Origin: Actinomycetes bacterium
Lineage (GTDB): Bacteria; Actinomycetota; Actinomycetes; Actinomycetales; Dermatophilaceae
NCBI GenBank assembly: GCA_029552065.1
Contig: JAKPEG010000202.1
Location: forward strand, 1-42,475
Direction of reading: 5' to 3'
Length of the DNA stretch: 42,475 bases
Part shown: piece by piece, positions 31,667 to 39,114 of the stretch
Layout: every line of letters starts with the position of its first letter
How positions within the stretch are numbered: the stretch's first letter is position 1
Notes under the pieces: generated by a model
The model's database searches: none
What the model was told of the DNA's origin: nothing
Seen by the model: only the letters and a program-made list of their open reading frames with translations
Position numbers and translations under genes: made by a program

Positions 31667-32848
31667 GTGCCGCAACTGGACGAGACCCGGATCGACGACG
31701 AGGCCGCGATCGAGCGGCTCGATCGTCGCCACACGTTGCGCGCCCTCGCGACCGCCGGCGCCCAGGTGCGCCATGCGGTCGAGCTCGCCGCGGACGCCGG
31801 TGTGGCCCGGCTGCGCAGGACCGAACGACCACGCTCCGTGCTCGTCGCGGCCGTGGGCACCGCCTCGACCGTGCCCGACGTCCTGGAACTGCTCGCCGAA
31901 CCCGGGTCCCCGGTGCCGGTGAGCACTCGGCACGATCTGCCGCTGCCGGGGTGGGTCGGCCCCCTCGACCTCGTCGTGGCCGTCTCCCACTCCGGTCGGG
32001 CCGCCGGGCCCCTCGCGCTGGCCGCGGAGGCGGCCCGCCGAGGTGCCGAGATCGTCACCGTCGGGACCGCCGATTCGCCGCTCGCCGACGTCTGTGCGCG
32101 GGCCCGTGGCCTGCACGTCGCCGTGCCGCCGGATCTCACGTCGACCCGGACCTCGTTGTGGTCGTTGCTCACCCCCGTGCTCGTCGCCGCGGACGCCCTC
32201 GGTCTCGTCGCCGCGCCGCCCGCGCTGCTCAGCGAGGTCGCCGACCGGCTCGATGCCGCGGCGCTGGCGGCGCGCCCCGGGTCGGAGAGCTTCGTCAATC
32301 CCGCCAAGCTGCTTGCTGTCGACCTCGCCGAGCGGTTCCCGGTCGTCCTCGGCGACGGCGCGGTGGCGGGGGTGGCCGCTCGGCGTGCCGCGACCATGCT
32401 CAATCGCACGGCCCGGGTGCCGGCGATGTGGGGCGAGTTACCGGACGCCGCCGCCCAGGTCGTCGCGCTCCTCGACGGCCCCTACACGGACGCCGGGGCG
32501 GCCGCGCTCGCCGGCGAGGGCGAGGTCGTCGCCGACATCTTCCGCGATCCCTACCTCGACGGCATGCCCGACCCGCGACTCGGGCTCGTGCTGCTGCGGG
32601 AATCCGCCGAACGGGCCGCCGAGGGTGGGACCGAGGTCGGCCGTCCGCTTGCCGCCACCGTCGCCGAGATCGCGCGCGCGGCCGGCGTGCGGGTGAGCGA
32701 GTATGCCGCGGAGCCGGGCCCGGTGCTCGTGCGATTGGCCGACCTCGTCGCCCACGTCGACTTCGCGGCGACCTACCTCGCCCTCGGTCTCGGGCTCGAC
32801 CCGGCGCTGTCCCCCCACCTGGCCGAGCTGCGCGACCGCACCCGCTGA
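31667..32848 (+). CDS. SIS-domain protein, phosphosugar isomerase-like
   Basis: 393 residues. SVLVAAVGTASTVPDVLELLAE and LDLVVAVSHSGRAAGPLALAAEAARRGAEIVTVGT form a SIS-type sugar-phosphate domain; FPVVLGDGAVAGVAARRAATMLNRTARVPAMWGELPDAAAQVVALL begins a second one. It resembles the bifunctional phosphoglucose/phosphomannose isomerase-like proteins encoded after manB in actinobacteria (recalled as Rv3256c), which are more degenerate than archaeal enzymes. It probably interconverts hexose-6-phosphates or regulates their use; activity is not certain. GTG 31667 has AGGAGGT at 31654-31660, six bases upstream. It lies 16 bases after manB, in the same operon. Confidence 0.8.
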   Translation: MPQLDETRIDDEAAIERLDRRHTLRALATAGAQVRHAVELAADAGVARLRRTERPRSVLVAAVGTASTVPDVLELLAEPGSPVPVSTRHDLPLPGWVGPLDLVVAVSHSGRAAGPLALAAEAARRGAEIVTVGTADSPLADVCARARGLHVAVPPDLTSTRTSLWSLLTPVLVAADALGLVAAPPALLSEVADRLDAAALAARPGSESFVNPAKLLAVDLAERFPVVLGDGAVAGVAARRAATMLNRTARVPAMWGELPDAAAQVVALLDGPYTDAGAAALAGEGEVVADIFRDPYLDGMPDPRLGLVLLRESAERAAEGGTEVGRPLAATVAEIARAAGVRVSEYAAEPGPVLVRLADLVAHVDFAATYLALGLGLDPALSPHLAELRDRTR

Positions 32849-32857
32849 CATGCCTAA

Positions 32858-32883
32858 CGGCCGGCCCCGGATGGGGCCGGCCG
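32858..32883. terminator. Strong GC hairpin between converging operons
   Basis: CGGCCGGCCCC (32858-32868) and GGGGCCGGCCG (32873-32883) form an 11-base stem with a GGAT loop. TGCC (32851-32854) and GGCA (32887-32890) can add an outer stem. It lies between the SIS gene and the Fe-S oxidoreductase gene, both ending here. No T-run. Confidence 0.7.
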
Positions 32884-32905
32884 CACGGCATGGGGGTGGG
32901 TCCGG

Positions 32906-34534
32906 CTATTCCTCGGGCACCATCGTGAGCGAACCGCACGGGCACTCGGCGACGCACATGCCGCAGCCCTTGCAGTAGTCGTAGTCGATCGCATAACCCT
33001 TGGCGAAGTCGACCTTCTTCACCGCATTGTCCGGGCAGACCCCGAAGCAGTTGTCGCAGGCGAAGCAGTTGCCGCAGGACATGCACCGACGGGCCTCGAA
33101 CTGGGCGCTGTCCTCGGTGAGCCCGGTGACGACCTCGGCGAAGGTCGAGGCACGCCGAGCGCCTTCGAGGTGCTCGCGGTGCTGGTGCGGCGCGTCGGCG
33201 TAGTACCAGGTGGTGAGCTTGTCGAAGGTCGCCACTGCGTGCTTGGCCGCCGGCTGGTATGCCGTGCCGCGCAAGTAGGCGTCGATGTTGCGGGCGGCCT
33301 TCTTCCCGTGCCCGACCGCCACGGTGACGGTGCGCTCGGCCGGCACCATGTCGCCGCCGGCGAACAGGCCGGCGCGACCGGTCATCATCGTGCGGTCGAC
33401 CTGGACGACGCCGTCGTCGACGGCGATCCCCTCGAGGCCGTCGAGGAAGCTGAGGTCGGCCTCCTGCCCGAGGGCGAGGATGAGCGAGTCGGCCTCGAGC
33501 TCCTCGAATTGGCCTGTGGGCTGGGGGAATCCGGACTCGTCGAGCTCCATCTTCTCGACGACCATCTTGCCCTCGTCGACGTGCTTGATCGTCGAGAGCC
33601 ACTTGAGCAGGATGCCCTCTTCGAGCGCCTCCTCGACCTCGAAGTCGTGCGCGGGCATCTTGTCGCGGTTGCGGCGGTAGACGATGATCGCCTCCTCCGC
33701 CCCCAGCCGCTTGGCCGTGCGGGCGGCGTCGATCGCGGTATTGCCGCCGCCGTAGATGACGACCTTGCGCCCGAGCATCGGCTTCTCCTCCTCGGTCTCC
33801 ACGTCGTGCAGGTAGGAGACCGCGTCGAGGATCTTGGCCGACTCGCCGGCGGGGATGTAGGCGCGCTTGCCGATGTGGGCGCCGACCGCGAGGAAGATCG
33901 CGTCGAAGCCCTCCGCCTCGCACCCGGGGATGCTCGTCACCTTGGCGTTGAGCTCGATGCTCACCCCGAGGTCGGTGATCCGCTTCACCTCGGCGTCGAG
34001 GATGTCCCGGGGCAGCCGGTAGGAGGGGATCCCGAAGCGCATCATCCCGCCGACCATCGGCCCGGCGTCACGCACGACGACCTCGTGTCCCAGCCGCCGC
34101 AGGTGGTATGCCGCGGACAGCCCGGAGGGGCCCGCGCCGACGACGAGCACGCGCTTGCCGGACAGGGATTCCTGGGTCGGCGGCTCGAAGCTCCAGCCCT
34201 GGGCGAGGGCGTGGTCGCCGAGGAAGCGCTCGACCGCGTTGATGCCGACGGCCTCGTCGATCTCCGCACGGTTGCAGGCGGTCTGGCACGGGTGGTAGCA
34301 GACCCGGCCCATGATCGCCGGGAACGGGTTGTCGACCGTGAGCTGGCGCCAGGCCGCCTCGTAGTTGCCCTCCTCGGCGTGGAACAGCCACTGTTGGATG
34401 TTCTCGCCGGCCGGGCAGGCCTGGTTGCACGGCGGCAACAGGTCGACGTAGAGCGGCTTCTCGGTCCGCCACGAGCCGGTCCGGTTGGCCAGGCTCGAGC
34501 CGATGTCGAGGGTGATCGCGAAGGGCTTCTCCAT
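32906..34534 (-). CDS. GltD-like FAD/Fe-S oxidoreductase subunit with C-terminal 2[4Fe-4S] ferredoxin domain
   Basis: 542 residues. N-terminal Cys36, Cys40, Cys79, Cys83 and Cys87 (PPCNQACPAG, GRVCYHPCQTAC) are the Fe-S ligands of the glutamate synthase small-subunit type. An FAD loop is at about 133-138 (GAGPSG), and a second nucleotide loop YGGGNTAIDAARTAKRLGA binds NAD(P)H. The C-terminus has two ferredoxin clusters, MSCGNCFACDNCFGVCP and CKGCGMCVAECP. In this operon it most likely couples NAD(P)H to the reduced ferredoxin made by PorGAB, in place of a separate delta subunit. ATG 34534 overlaps the porB stop (ATGA). Confidence 0.9.
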   Translation of the reverse strand: MEKPFAITLDIGSSLANRTGSWRTEKPLYVDLLPPCNQACPAGENIQQWLFHAEEGNYEAAWRQLTVDNPFPAIMGRVCYHPCQTACNRAEIDEAVGINAVERFLGDHALAQGWSFEPPTQESLSGKRVLVVGAGPSGLSAAYHLRRLGHEVVVRDAGPMVGGMMRFGIPSYRLPRDILDAEVKRITDLGVSIELNAKVTSIPGCEAEGFDAIFLAVGAHIGKRAYIPAGESAKILDAVSYLHDVETEEEKPMLGRKVVIYGGGNTAIDAARTAKRLGAEEAIIVYRRNRDKMPAHDFEVEEALEEGILLKWLSTIKHVDEGKMVVEKMELDESGFPQPTGQFEELEADSLILALGQEADLSFLDGLEGIAVDDGVVQVDRTMMTGRAGLFAGGDMVPAERTVTVAVGHGKKAARNIDAYLRGTAYQPAAKHAVATFDKLTTWYYADAPHQHREHLEGARRASTFAEVVTGLTEDSAQFEARRCMSCGNCFACDNCFGVCPDNAVKKVDFAKGYAIDYDYCKGCGMCVAECPCGSLTMVPEE

Positions 34535-35712
34535 CAGGCCGTGGCCTCCGGCTCCGGGGTCGTGGTGACCGTCTGGGTGGTGAACGAGGGGTCGTGCGGT
34601 TCGGATGCGTCGGTGATGTCGGCGCGTTCGGGCGAGCTGCCCCCGGGCAGCAGGTTGTAGCGGCGGATGTTGCGGTCCGCCTGCGCCTGCAGCCGGTCGA
34701 TCACGTCCTGGCGGCGCTTCGGGGAGAACAGGTGGGCGTAGCGCTTCTGCCCCCGCAGGTAGTCCTCGACCGGGATGAGCCGGCGGATCGGGGAGGACGC
34801 GACGACCTCGCCGTATTCGGCCTCGAAGACCGGGAACAGGCCGCTCTGGGTCGCCTGTCGGGCCACCTTGATCGTGTCGCACGAGGCGGTGCCCCAGCCG
34901 AGGGGGCAGGGGACCATCACGTGGATGTAGCGGGCGCCGCGGATCTCCATCGCCCGCAACACCTTGGCCTCGAGGTCGCGCAGGTCCGCGACCGACGCCG
35001 TGGCGACGTAGGGGATCTCGTGGGCCATGGCGATCCGGGGGAGGTCCTTGCCCTGGCCGAAGACGTTGCCCGGTTCGTCGCCGACGGCCTGGGTCGTCGC
35101 CGTGCGGGCCGCCGGGGGAGTGGCGCCGGAGCGCTGCACCCCGGTGTTCATGTAGGCCTCGTTGTCGTAGCAGATGTAGAGGACGTCGTCGTTGCGCTCG
35201 AACATCCCCGAGAGGGCACCGAAGCCGATGTCGACGGTGCCGCCGTCGCCGCCCTGGGCGACGACCCGGATGTCGTTCTTGCCCATGGCCTTGTATGCCG
35301 CCGCGACGCCCGAGGCGACCGCGGGGGCGTTGCCGAAGAGCGAGTGCAGCCACGCCACCCGCCACGAGGTCTCCGGATAGGGCGTGGAGAAGACCTCGAG
35401 GCACCCGGTCGCGTTCACGGCGACGAGCTGGCCGTTCGCCGCCCGCATCGCGGCGTCGAGGGCGTAGCGGGCGCCGAGCGCCTCCCCGCATCCTTGGCAG
35501 GCCCGGTGGCCCGAGGTGAGGGTGTTGGCCCGGTTGGGGTCGGACTGCACGGAGCGGTCGGCGACGGGCAGCAGTCGGTTGCCGACCGCGAACGAGCCGA
35601 CCTGGTAGAACTTCACCGGCTTGGAGGCGGGGGCGTCGTGCAGCACCTCGGGCACGATGCCGTGGTGGAAGCCGGCCTCGGGTGCCTGGGAGCTGGTCTG
35701 GGTCTCGGTCAT
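34534..35712 (-). CDS. porB: 2-oxoacid:ferredoxin oxidoreductase beta subunit
   Basis: 392 residues. The thiamine-diphosphate motif GDGGTVDIGFGALSGMFERNDDVLYICYDNEAYMNTG is complete. CQGCGEALGARY and CPLGWGTASCD provide the cysteines that hold the subunit's [4Fe-4S] cluster. The protein decarboxylates a 2-oxoacid such as pyruvate and passes electrons to ferredoxin. The N-terminal ~60 residues and a Thr/Pro-rich C-terminus are extensions compared with archaeal PorB (about 310 residues). The ATG has GGAGAG upstream (complement of 35718-35723). It lies between the alpha subunit and the FAD/Fe-S subunit. Confidence 0.92.
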   Translation of the reverse strand: MTETQTSSQAPEAGFHHGIVPEVLHDAPASKPVKFYQVGSFAVGNRLLPVADRSVQSDPNRANTLTSGHRACQGCGEALGARYALDAAMRAANGQLVAVNATGCLEVFSTPYPETSWRVAWLHSLFGNAPAVASGVAAAYKAMGKNDIRVVAQGGDGGTVDIGFGALSGMFERNDDVLYICYDNEAYMNTGVQRSGATPPAARTATTQAVGDEPGNVFGQGKDLPRIAMAHEIPYVATASVADLRDLEAKVLRAMEIRGARYIHVMVPCPLGWGTASCDTIKVARQATQSGLFPVFEAEYGEVVASSPIRRLIPVEDYLRGQKRYAHLFSPKRRQDVIDRLQAQADRNIRRYNLLPGGSSPERADITDASEPHDPSFTTQTVTTTPEPEATA

Positions 35713-35723
35713 CTCGGCTCTCC

Positions 35724-36977
35724 TCAGACGGGGGTGGCGCGCACGGCACCGAGGTCGCGCAGCAGGTTCTCGGCGGCCGGTCCGGACCGGCGCTCGGATC
35801 GGGCCCGGGCCCGTTCACGCTCGACGAGCTCGTGGTCGAGGTCGAGGAAGGTGAGGAACTCGAGTTCGTCGGCCGCAGCCTTGTCGAGCATGTCGTGCAG
35901 CGAGGTCTTGAGGATCGGCCGTCCGCCGAGCCCCGCGACAACGGTGTAGTTGACGATCGGGTGGGACTTCATCGCCATCCGCACGTGCGAGGAGACGATC
36001 CCGCCGATGCCGACCGAGAAGGCCTTCTCGAGGCAGACGAAGCGCTTGGCGTCGCCGATCGCGGCCTCGACGGCGGCCAGCGGGAAGGGCCGGAAGCTGG
36101 TGAGGCCCAGGACGCCGATCTTCTCGCCGCGGGCGCGCCGCTCGTCGACGACGTCCTTGATCGTGCCGAGCACCGAGCCGAGGGCGATGACGATCGTCTC
36201 GGCGTCCTCGGTGTGGTAGGTGTGCAGGAGTCCGCCCGAGTCGCGGCCGAAGACCTCCTTGAACTCCGCGGCCACCTGGGGGATGAGCTCGAGGGCCTGC
36301 ATCTGCTTGTCGTGGGCGAGGTATCGGACCTCGGTGAAGGCCTCGGGCCCGACCATTGCGCCGATCGACACCGGGTCGGCCGGGTCGAGGACCTGGCGGG
36401 GCTCGAAGGGCGGGAGGAAGCGGTCGACGTCGGCCTGCTCGGGCAGGTCGACCTCCTCGACCGCGTGGGTGAGGATGAAGCCGTCCATGCAGACCATCAC
36501 CGGGATCGACAGCGCCTCGGCGATCTTGAAGGCCTGGACGTGCAGGTCGGCGGCCTCCTGGTTGGTCTCGGCGTAGAGCTGGATCCAGCCGGAGTCGCGC
36601 TGGCTCATCGCGTCGGTGTGGTCGTTCCAGATGTTGATGGGTGCGCCGATGGCCCGGTTGGCGACCGTCATGACGATCGGCAGGCCCAGGCCCGAGGCGT
36701 TGTAGACGGCCTCGACCATGAACAGCAGACCTTGACTCGCCGTGGCTGTGTAGGTTCGTGCCCCGGCCGCAGACGACCCGATCGCCACCGACATCGCCGC
36801 GAATTCGCTCTCGACGTTGACGTATTCGCAGCCGGGCAGTTCACCCCGTTTGACGATGGCCGAGAGGCCTTCGACGATGTGCGTCTGGGGCGAGATGGGG
36901 TAGGCGCAGATGACCTGCGGCCGGCAGGCGGCGACCGCGCGGGCGACCGCCATCGAGCCTTCGAGCTGAGCGCGCAC
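35724..36977 (-). CDS. porA: 2-oxoacid:ferredoxin oxidoreductase alpha subunit
   Basis: 417 residues. It has ICAYPISPQTHIVEGLS near the start and VNVESEFAAMSVAIGSSAAGARTYTATASQGLLFMVEAVYNASGLGLPIVMTVANRAIG, the PorA pyrimidine-binding signature, then a C-terminal domain with VIALGSVLGTIKDVVDE. Pyruvate is the most likely substrate because of the close match to archaeal-type PorA, but 2-oxoisovalerate cannot be excluded. GTG 36977 has AGGAG just upstream and follows the gamma stop by eight bases, so the subunits are co-translated. Confidence 0.92.
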   Translation of the reverse strand: MRAQLEGSMAVARAVAACRPQVICAYPISPQTHIVEGLSAIVKRGELPGCEYVNVESEFAAMSVAIGSSAAGARTYTATASQGLLFMVEAVYNASGLGLPIVMTVANRAIGAPINIWNDHTDAMSQRDSGWIQLYAETNQEAADLHVQAFKIAEALSIPVMVCMDGFILTHAVEEVDLPEQADVDRFLPPFEPRQVLDPADPVSIGAMVGPEAFTEVRYLAHDKQMQALELIPQVAAEFKEVFGRDSGGLLHTYHTEDAETIVIALGSVLGTIKDVVDERRARGEKIGVLGLTSFRPFPLAAVEAAIGDAKRFVCLEKAFSVGIGGIVSSHVRMAMKSHPIVNYTVVAGLGGRPILKTSLHDMLDKAAADELEFLTFLDLDHELVERERARARSERRSGPAAENLLRDLGAVRATPV

Positions 36978-36985
36978 AAGGGCTC

Positions 36986-37561
36986 CTAGTTCTGGGAGGG
37001 GACGAGGGACTGGACCAGCTCGTATGCCGCGGTCGCGGCGGCCGCGTTCTTCTCGCCGAGGGCGCCGGGGAAGTGCTCCTCCATCGCCTCGAGCAGGGCG
37101 GGCAGGTGGACGATCCCGGTGAAGGCCGCAAGGCCACCGAGCATGACGAGGTTGGGCACCGGACGGCCGATGTGGGTCCGGGCGATCTCCGTGGCCGGCA
37201 GGGTGATGAGGCGACCGGCCGGCAGGCTCGCGGCGATCTCATCGAGCCCGAGATCGGACGCGGTGCCGGTCGAGTTGATGAGGACGTAGCCCTCGGGCTT
37301 GAGCCCGGCGAAGACGTCGACTTGATGGAGCAGTGTCGCGTCCTGCACGACGAGTGCGTCGGGGTGGACGACGGGTTCTCGGACCCGGATCTCCCGGTCG
37401 GCGATGCGGCAGAAGGCCACCACCGGCGCCCCGGTGCGCTCCGAGCCGAAACTCGGGAAGGCCTGGGCGTGGCGCCCCTCATCGAAAGCGGCGACGGAGA
37501 GCAGCTCGGCGGCGGTGACGACGCCCTGGCCTCCCCGGCCGTGGATGCGAACCTCGAACAT
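36986..37561 (-). CDS. porG: 2-oxoacid:ferredoxin oxidoreductase gamma subunit
   Basis: 191 residues. VRIHGRGGQGVVTAAELLSVAAFDEGRHAQAFPSFGSERTGAPVVAFCRI is the gamma-subunit signature, followed by LVVQDATLLHQVDVFAGLKPEGYVLINST and NLVMLGGLAAFTG. It forms the CoA-binding part of the complex. It is the first gene of the operon (porG, porA, porB, FAD/Fe-S subunit). ATG 37561 has TACGTT six bases upstream, so the mRNA is likely leaderless. A GGGACC-TTT-GGTCCC palindrome lies at the position of an activator site. Confidence 0.93.
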   Translation of the reverse strand: MFEVRIHGRGGQGVVTAAELLSVAAFDEGRHAQAFPSFGSERTGAPVVAFCRIADREIRVREPVVHPDALVVQDATLLHQVDVFAGLKPEGYVLINSTGTASDLGLDEIAASLPAGRLITLPATEIARTHIGRPVPNLVMLGGLAAFTGIVHLPALLEAMEEHFPGALGEKNAAAATAAYELVQSLVPSQN

Positions 37562-37567
37562 GCCGCC

Positions 37568-37573
37568 AACGTA
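37568..37573 (-). promoter_or_regulatory. -10 hexamer for leaderless porGAB operon
   Basis: TACGTT on the minus strand, six bases before ATG 37561. It overlaps a CGGCATAC copy (37571-37578). The transcription start is predicted at or next to the ATG. Confidence 0.6.
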
Positions 37574-37597
37574 TGCCGTGCATCACGTTTCGGCCAA

Positions 37598-37612
37598 GGG
37601 ACCTTTGGTCCC
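37598..37612. promoter_or_regulatory. GGGACC-TTT-GGTCCC palindrome, possible activator site of porG
   Basis: Six-base perfect arms around TTT, centred about 44 bases upstream of the predicted porG start, where a class II activator would overlap the -35 region. The arms resemble the DosR/DevR box (GGGAC...GTCCC), but the spacing is one base longer than the mycobacterial consensus. A regulator responding to oxygen or redox would fit the enzyme it precedes. Identity of the regulator is inference. Confidence 0.45.
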
Positions 37613-37674
37613 CGTGAGACGAGCATGCACCGACCGCCGCCATCGGCCGATCGAGGGGGGTCCGGTCGAGGCGC

Positions 37675-39114
37675 TCAGGAGGGCGGGACGGCATACCTCG
37701 TGGGCAGGAGCAGGACATAGGTCGTCCGGCCCCCGAGCGCCCGTGCCGACTCGTGCCAGCCGGCCTGCTCCAGTGCCGTGGCCAGGGGTGCGTCCACGGC
37801 GAGCAGGGCCGCGCCGACCCGCCAGCCCGCGAGGGTCCGCTCCCAGCCGGGAGTCGCGGCGAGGGCGTCGACGTAGGCGTGCAGGTGGGCCGAGCCGTAG
37901 GCCTCGAGCCTCGTGTCGAGCACGGGCACGAGCGTCGGTTGGTCCCACAGCAGCCACCCCCCGAGGGCGACGTCGTCGAAGACGACCGTCCCGGCGGGCA
38001 GGGCGCGCAACGGTTCGGACAGTGCCGACGGGACCCGGGCCGGGCTCGCGGCCATCCCCGGTGCGGCCAGCAGCGTCCAGACCGCGGCGGCGGCGAGGGG
38101 CAGGGCCAAGGCGACCCGCTCGACCCGGTCCGGGGGGTCGGGGCGTTCGGGACGCGCGACCCCCGTGGCGGGCCCCCAGGCCGCCGCGGCGACCGGCGCG
38201 AGGACGACCGCGCCGAGGGCGATCCCACGGTATGCCGGCGCGGCCAGGAGGATCGCGACCCCGAGGAAGGATACGTCGACGAGCGTGGGGCGGTGCCCGC
38301 CCTGTCGACGGGCGAAGGCCCAACCGAGACCGGTCCAGCCGACCAGCGCGAGGAAGGGCAGCAGCTGGGGCGAGTCCCAGGTGGCCGGCCGCCATTCCTC
38401 GGCGAACCACGAGATGTCACGGACGGCGAGGAAGCCGTGGACGACCTCGGCGGGGGGCACGGGGGTGCACCACGGGACGAGCGCCCCGAGGAGCCAGACG
38501 ACGGCCGGACCCCGGGTCCACGTCCGCGTGCGCAGCACGAGCAGGGCCAGCGCGAGCGCCCCGACCGCCACCCCCACGATCCACGTCCCGTGGCTCGCGC
38601 CCCAGATCCACATGACCGGGACGAGCCACCACCGGGGGCGTCCGTCGAGGGCGGTCGCGCGCCAGGCGGTCGCGACGACGCCGAGCAGGAGCACGCCCAC
38701 GAGCTGGGGCCGGGCACTCAGCGCGCCGAGGGTGGCACCGAGGGTGAGGACGAGGACGACGAGTGAGGCGAGCGGGCCGGCCTCCCGTCGCGCGGTGCGG
38801 TAGAGCCAGGCCACGAAGGCGAGCCGGGCGAATGCGGCGAGGACGGCCACCCCCGGCAGGCCCCACACGGCATACCCCGCAGCCGCCACGAGCTCGGGCA
38901 GCCATTGCGTGTAGACGTAATCGCCGGAGAGCAGACCGGGTCGCGGCGCGGGTCCGACGAAGTCCCAGGTCTGCGCCAAGCGCTGCCCGAGCAGGATGTG
39001 CCAGAGCGTGTCGGGGTCGCCGAGCGGGAGGGTCCCCAGGACGAGGACGAGGCCGGTGAGACCCGCGAGAACGGCGCCCCAGGGCGGTCGGGGCAGGCTG
39101 CGCCCCGGCGTCAT
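37675..39114 (-). CDS. Polytopic membrane protein, GT-C-like
   Basis: 479 residues with about eleven hydrophobic segments. The first loop has LGDPDTLWHILLGQRLAQ, an acidic DPD motif after helix one like the catalytic loop of GT-C glycosyltransferases. A C-terminal soluble part of about 110 residues (GTVVFDDVALGGWLLWDQPTLVPVLDTRLEAYG...) lies outside. ATG 39114 overlaps the stop of the upstream 747-residue membrane protein (ATGA), so they form an operon. A transferase using a polyprenyl-linked sugar is the best guess. No substrate can be named. Confidence 0.68.
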   Translation of the reverse strand: MTPGRSLPRPPWGAVLAGLTGLVLVLGTLPLGDPDTLWHILLGQRLAQTWDFVGPAPRPGLLSGDYVYTQWLPELVAAAGYAVWGLPGVAVLAAFARLAFVAWLYRTARREAGPLASLVVLVLTLGATLGALSARPQLVGVLLLGVVATAWRATALDGRPRWWLVPVMWIWGASHGTWIVGVAVGALALALLVLRTRTWTRGPAVVWLLGALVPWCTPVPPAEVVHGFLAVRDISWFAEEWRPATWDSPQLLPFLALVGWTGLGWAFARRQGGHRPTLVDVSFLGVAILLAAPAYRGIALGAVVLAPVAAAAWGPATGVARPERPDPPDRVERVALALPLAAAAVWTLLAAPGMAASPARVPSALSEPLRALPAGTVVFDDVALGGWLLWDQPTLVPVLDTRLEAYGSAHLHAYVDALAATPGWERTLAGWRVGAALLAVDAPLATALEQAGWHESARALGGRTTYVLLLPTRYAVPPS

